9,286 nucleotides of DNA from assembly GCA_943325595.2 (NCBI GenBank), contig CALPQA020000049.1, forward strand, positions 1 to 9,286, read 5' to 3'. The notes under the pieces are model-generated. The model ran no database searches, had not been told where the DNA came from, and was given only the letters and a program-made list of their open reading frames with translations. Numbering within the stretch: position 1 is the stretch's first letter; the number at the start of each line of letters is the position of its first letter. Source of the DNA: Auritidibacter sp. Marseille-P8566 (lineage in GTDB: Bacteria > Bacteroidota > Bacteroidia > Flavobacteriales > Flavobacteriaceae). This document shows, one piece after another, positions 7,442 through 9,286 of this stretch. Made by a program: the position numbers and the translations under genes.

Positions 7442-7515
7442 GGCTGCGTAGTTCAACTGGATAGAATATCAGATTTCGGCTCTGAGGGTTGCAGGTTCGA
7501 ACCCTGCCGCGGTCA
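7442..7515 (+). tRNA. tRNA-Arg, anticodon UCG
   Basis: A full cloverleaf folds by eye over 74 nt. The acceptor stem GGCTGCG (7442-7448) pairs with CGCGGTC (7508-7514), with two G-U pairs. The D stem is GTTC/GAAT, with the GG of the D loop at 7459-7460. The anticodon stem TCAGA/TCTGA is perfect around the loop TTTCGGC, giving anticodon UCG at 7476-7478, which reads Arg CGA and CGG codons. The variable region is GGGTT. The T stem GCAGG/CCTGC encloses TTCGAAC. The discriminator is A7515, and CCA is not encoded (CGG follows), so it must be added after transcription. A strong terminator lies 3 nt downstream. Confidence 0.97.
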
Positions 7516-7518
7516 CGG

Positions 7519-7556
7519 AACTCCTTGAAACATGAATTTGTTTCAAGGAGTTTTTT
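7519..7556 (+). terminator. Intrinsic terminator after tRNA-Arg
   Basis: A perfect 13-bp inverted repeat pairs 7519-7531 (AACTCCTTGAAAC) with 7540-7552 around an 8-nt loop, followed by a T-run to 7556. Confidence 0.93.
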
Positions 7557-7612
7557 ATTATGCGCCATTGAAACTTAACATACCTATGTGAAGTAAAAAC
7601 GTTTATTATCCG

Positions 7613-7620
7613 TAACTTTA
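7613..7620 (+). promoter_or_regulatory. Weak -7-like box before the CBS gene
   Basis: TAACTTTA differs from TAnnTTTG only in its last base and lies 29 bp before the chosen start. No clear TTG is found at the expected -33 distance. The upstream tRNA terminator means the CBS gene needs its own promoter, which is the main reason to list this. Confidence 0.3.
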
Positions 7621-7649
7621 TGTGTAGGCTCAAACCAATTGTAATTATT

Positions 7650-8069
7650 ATGAAAAAGCAAACTCCCATTTCTACGATAATGGCTTCTAATTTGGTTAAA
7701 CTCAATTTAACTGACAATTTGACCAAAGCCGAAAAACTATTTAAAAAACACAAAATAAGGCACATTCCAGTAGTAAGCGGAGATAAAATCATTGGAATGT
7801 TGAGCTACTCAGACTTGTTGAGAATCTCTTTTGTAGATGCCGCAGATGACGATGCAGAAGTTGTAGACGCTACTGTATATAATTTGTTTTCTCTGGAACA
7901 AGTAATGGTGAAAAAAGTAATAACAGTTTCACCACAAACAACTATTAAAGAAGTTGCAGAAATTTTATCCAATAGGGAATTCCATGCTTTGCCAGTTTGT
8001 GAAGGAGATATCTTGGTAGGTATTGTAACGACAACAGATTTATTAAAATACTTGTTGAGTCAATATTAG
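7650..8069 (+). CDS. Two-CBS-domain protein
   Basis: This is a 139-residue soluble protein made of a tandem CBS pair (Bateman module) and nothing else. CBS1 covers about 8-60, with the hallmark IRHIPVV then IIGMLSYSDLLR. CBS2 covers about 84-137, with FHALPVCEGDILVGIVTTTD and a final LLKYLL helix. The modules are joined by an acidic linker, DAADDDAEVVDA. CBS pairs usually bind adenosine nucleotides or related ligands and regulate a partner; no catalytic or channel domain is fused here, so the partner is unknown. I start at the ATG at 7650 because it leads into MKKQTPISTIM, typical of this family. A longer frame to an ATG at 7620 adds MCRLKPIVII and overlaps the promoter-like box. It is isolated between the tRNA terminator and the convergent rpe. 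Confidence 0.9.
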   Translation: MKKQTPISTIMASNLVKLNLTDNLTKAEKLFKKHKIRHIPVVSGDKIIGMLSYSDLLRISFVDAADDDAEVVDATVYNLFSLEQVMVKKVITVSPQTTIKEVAEILSNREFHALPVCEGDILVGIVTTTDLLKYLLSQY

Positions 8070-8082
8070 TTTTTAATTTAAA

Positions 8083-8129
8083 AAAAAGCCGCAATTTCTA
8101 ATTTATTTTTTTAGAAATTGCCGCTTTTT
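8083..8129. terminator. Bidirectional terminator between the CBS gene and rpe
   Basis: A 19-position inverted repeat with a single C-C mismatch pairs 8083-8101 with 8111-8129 around a 9-nt T-rich loop. The A-tract on the left (8081-8087) and the T-tract on the right (8125-8129) provide U-runs for both strands. It sits 13 bp after the CBS stop and 15 bp after the rpe stop. Confidence 0.9.
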
Positions 8130-8144
8130 ATTGCTTTTTAAGCT

Positions 8145-8807
8145 CTAAAGTGTCGTCGATTTTTTTAAATCGGCAATTGTTTGTGTTGGGTTTTCGGCTT
8201 TGAAAACGTAATTTCCTGCTACTAAAACATCGGCACCAGCTTGCACTAATTGTACGGCATTTTTATTGGTTACACCGCCGTCAATTTCTATAATGGTTGA
8301 AGCGCCTTTACGATTTATTAAAGCTTTTAACTTCTCAATTTTTGAATAGGTATTTTCAATGAAGGATTGTCCGCCAAAGCCAGGATTCACGCTCATGATA
8401 CAAACCATATCGATGTCGTTTATTACATCTTCCAATAAATCAATATTGGAATGTGGATTTAGTGCAACACCAGCTTTCATTCCTTCGGCTTTTATGGCCT
8501 GTAAAGTTCTGTGCAAATGGGTGCACGCTTCATAATGCACGGTAAGAATATCAGCGCCTAAATCTTTGAACGTTTTTATATAACGATCGGGATCTACAAT
8601 CATTAAATGCACATCGATTGTTTTTTTGGCATGTTTTGAAATGGCTTCCAAAACGGGCATTCCAAAGGAAATATTGGGAACAAAGACGCCATCCATAATG
8701 TCAATGTGAAACCAATCGGCTTCGCTGTTGTTTATCATTTCGATGTCGCGCTGTAGGTTGGCGAAATCGGCAGCAAGTACGGATGGGGCAATAATTGTAT
8801 TTTTCAT
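8145..8807 (-). CDS. rpe: Ribulose-phosphate 3-epimerase
   Basis: Rpe interconverts D-ribulose 5-phosphate and D-xylulose 5-phosphate in the non-oxidative pentose phosphate pathway, in the cytoplasm. The 220-residue product is a complete (beta/alpha)8 barrel of normal length. Metal and catalytic residues are in place: H34 and D36 in WFHIDIMDGVFVPN, H67 in IDVHLMI, and D176 in IIEIDGGV. The phosphate-binding elements are SVNPGFGGQSF (139-149), GGV (177-179) and GNYVF (198-202). The N-terminal IAPSVLAADFANL is the family signature. The start has a -7-like box 20 bp upstream. The gene is transcribed away from the window's right end, downstream of the sigma factor gene on the same strand but behind its terminator, and it converges with the CBS gene. 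Confidence 0.97.
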   Translation of the reverse strand: MKNTIIAPSVLAADFANLQRDIEMINNSEADWFHIDIMDGVFVPNISFGMPVLEAISKHAKKTIDVHLMIVDPDRYIKTFKDLGADILTVHYEACTHLHRTLQAIKAEGMKAGVALNPHSNIDLLEDVINDIDMVCIMSVNPGFGGQSFIENTYSKIEKLKALINRKGASTIIEIDGGVTNKNAVQLVQAGADVLVAGNYVFKAENPTQTIADLKKSTTL

Positions 8808-8826
8808 TTTAGTAGTGTTGTTTGTA

Positions 8827-8858
8827 CAAAAATAGTTATTTTAATGTAATTGGCGAAA
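8827..8858 (-). promoter_or_regulatory. Candidate promoter of rpe
   Basis: On the - strand, TATTTTTG at 8834-8827 matches TAnnTTTG exactly. A TTTCG at 8858-8854 sits 19 nt further upstream, an imperfect -33 element. Transcription would start close to 8820, leaving a leader of roughly 13-15 nt before the rpe ATG. Confidence 0.5.
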
Positions 8859-8915
8859 TCACATTGGTTGTTGGCAATATTAAATCGGGGTTTTTGTTTC
8901 GAATTCTGCACGTTT

Positions 8916-9032
8916 GCGTGAAGGATAGTAGAGGAAATCCCACGCTTTTGAGCGTGGATTGCAGCGAATAGCCTGACCGAGTTTACCACAGATTGCTTCG
9001 TGACACGCAATGATCTAAACGAGGGCACGCCC
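8916..9032 (+). repeat. Intergenic repeat element (copy 2) with terminal and internal inverted repeats
   Basis: The element is bounded by GCGTG (8916-8920) and complementary CACGC (9026-9030). It contains GATAGTAGAGGAAAT (8924-8938), a tight hairpin with CCACGCT (8940-8946) pairing to AGCGTGG (8951-8957) around TTTG, and TTGCAGCGAATAGC (8959-8972). The blocks outside the hairpin match those of the copy at 6721-6866, which lies in the opposite orientation. A 38-nt segment at 8982-9019 appears inserted. An open frame through it on the - strand (8804-9034) has no protein features beyond repeat-derived peptide and is not called. Confidence 0.65.
8982..9019. repeat. 38-nt palindrome-like insert nested in the repeat
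   Basis: The segment starts TTTA and ends TAAA, is flanked on both sides by the direct tetramer CGAG (8978-8981 and 9020-9023), and contains ATTGC (8993-8997) complementary to GCAAT (9007-9011). On the - strand its core, CATTGCGTGTCACGAAGCAA, resembles the widespread bacterial CATTGCGAG..ACGAAGCAATC palindrome as I recall it. Removing the 38 nt plus one CGAG would restore a continuous copy of the host repeat; that reading is inference. Confidence 0.5.
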
Positions 9033-9065
9033 AAAAAAAAACTCCGAAAATGATTCCGGAGTTTT
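9033..9065 (-). terminator. Intrinsic terminator of the sigma factor gene
   Basis: AAAACTCCG (9038-9046) pairs with CGGAGTTTT (9057-9065) around a 10-nt loop. Read on the - strand, the stem is followed by a continued T-run (A-tract 9033-9041 on +). It lies about 40 bp after the sigma gene stop. Confidence 0.85.
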
Positions 9066-9072
9066 ACATTAA

Positions 9073-9098
9073 GACTTTATGACTTTCGACTTTATGAC
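9073..9098. repeat. GACTTTATGAC direct repeat
   Basis: GACTTTATGAC occurs at 9073-9083 and again at 9088-9098, a 15-nt period with TTTC between. It fills almost the whole gap between the sigma gene stop and its terminator. Confidence 0.7.
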
Positions 9099-9102
9099 GA
9101 GT

Positions 9103-9286
9103 TTATCCTAAATATGTTTTCAAGATTTTGCTTCTTGAAGTATGTTTTAATCTGCGGATTGCTTTTTCTTTAATCTGACGAACGCGCTCCCGAGTTAGGT
9201 CGAAAGTTTCGCCAATTTCTTCTAAAGTCATTGGGTGTTGGTCGCCAAGTCCGAAATACAAACGAACGACGTCGGCTTCTCTTGGG
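9103..9286 (-). CDS. rpoD: Primary sigma factor (RpoD/SigA), C-terminal end only
   Basis: The last 60 codons of a sigma-70 gene read leftward from the window edge and stop at TTA (9103-9105). The peptide starts [14 protein letters not shown] and continues with [20 protein letters not shown], the sigma region 4.2 helix-turn-helix that contacts the -33/-35 element, then [21 protein letters not shown]. Region 4.2 with RERVRQIE/K-type recognition helix and a short basic tail is that of a primary sigma factor rather than an ECF sigma. The Bacteroidota primary sigma recognises the TAnnTTTG/TTG promoters proposed elsewhere in this window. Regions 1-4.1 lie beyond the right edge, so group 1 versus a close paralogue cannot be fully separated, but conservation favours RpoD. 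It reads toward rpe with its own terminator between. Confidence 0.93.
   Translation of the reverse strand, partial: PREADVVRLYFGLGDQHPMTLEEIGETFDLTRERVRQIKEKAIRRLKHTSRSKILKTYLG

Noticed and set aside
7620..7649. Upstream ATG for the CBS protein (adds MCRLKPIVII)
   Set aside because: It overlaps the promoter-like TAACTTTA box and leaves no room for a leader; the CBS family start fits the ATG at 7650.
7469..7792. 107-codon open frame on the - strand
   Set aside because: It crosses the tRNA gene, its terminator and the CBS gene; no protein family features.
8804..9034. 76-codon open frame on the - strand between the sigma gene and rpe
   Set aside because: It runs through the nested repeat; its SLRVTKQS peptide is what translation of the CATTGCG..ACGAAGCAATC palindrome gives. 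It also overlaps the rpe promoter candidate and start.
1..9286. CRISPR array, transposase, phage, toxin-antitoxin or defence genes
   Set aside because: None seen on either strand; the repeats found are too few and irregular for a CRISPR, and every substantial gene is a known housekeeping family.

Overview
The window is a chromosomal housekeeping segment from a Bacteroidota bacterium, most likely Flavobacteriaceae and probably Flavobacterium. The grounds are AT-rich DNA, no convincing Shine-Dalgarno sites before the ATGs, several promoter-like -7 boxes of the TAnnTTTG type used by the Bacteroidota primary sigma factor, a long-tailed FtsZ, and the gene order murG-murC-ftsQ-ftsA-ftsZ-yqeY. Genus assignment is inference; no search was run.

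Bases 1-6640 hold the distal half of the division and cell-wall (dcw) cluster on the + strand: the 3' part of murG, complete murC, ftsQ, ftsA and ftsZ, then a strong intrinsic terminator. MurG finishes lipid II and MurC adds the first L-alanine of the peptide stem. FtsQ is a membrane divisome protein, FtsA anchors the Z-ring, and FtsZ forms it. ftsQ and ftsA are 6 bp apart. murG and murC are separated by 163 bp of repeat-rich DNA, and ftsA and ftsZ by 93 bp.

Bases 6641-6939 contain no gene. They hold a good promoter candidate and a roughly 145-bp decayed intergenic repeat. Next come yqeY (GatB/YqeY family), a tRNA-Arg with anticodon UCG and its own terminator, and a small two-CBS-domain protein. 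On the - strand, convergent with the CBS gene across a shared bidirectional terminator, lies rpe (ribulose-phosphate 3-epimerase). Bases 8808-9102 carry the rpe promoter candidate, a second copy of the intergenic repeat family with a 38-nt palindrome-like insert, and a terminator. The window ends inside the 3' end of the primary sigma factor gene (- strand).

No defence system, CRISPR array, transposase or phage gene is visible. The coding content is ordinary. The less ordinary content is the repeats: two related intergenic elements in opposite orientation, one of them nested; a short-word repeat read in frame inside murG; further simple repeats at gene ends; and a motif-bearing FtsZ linker.
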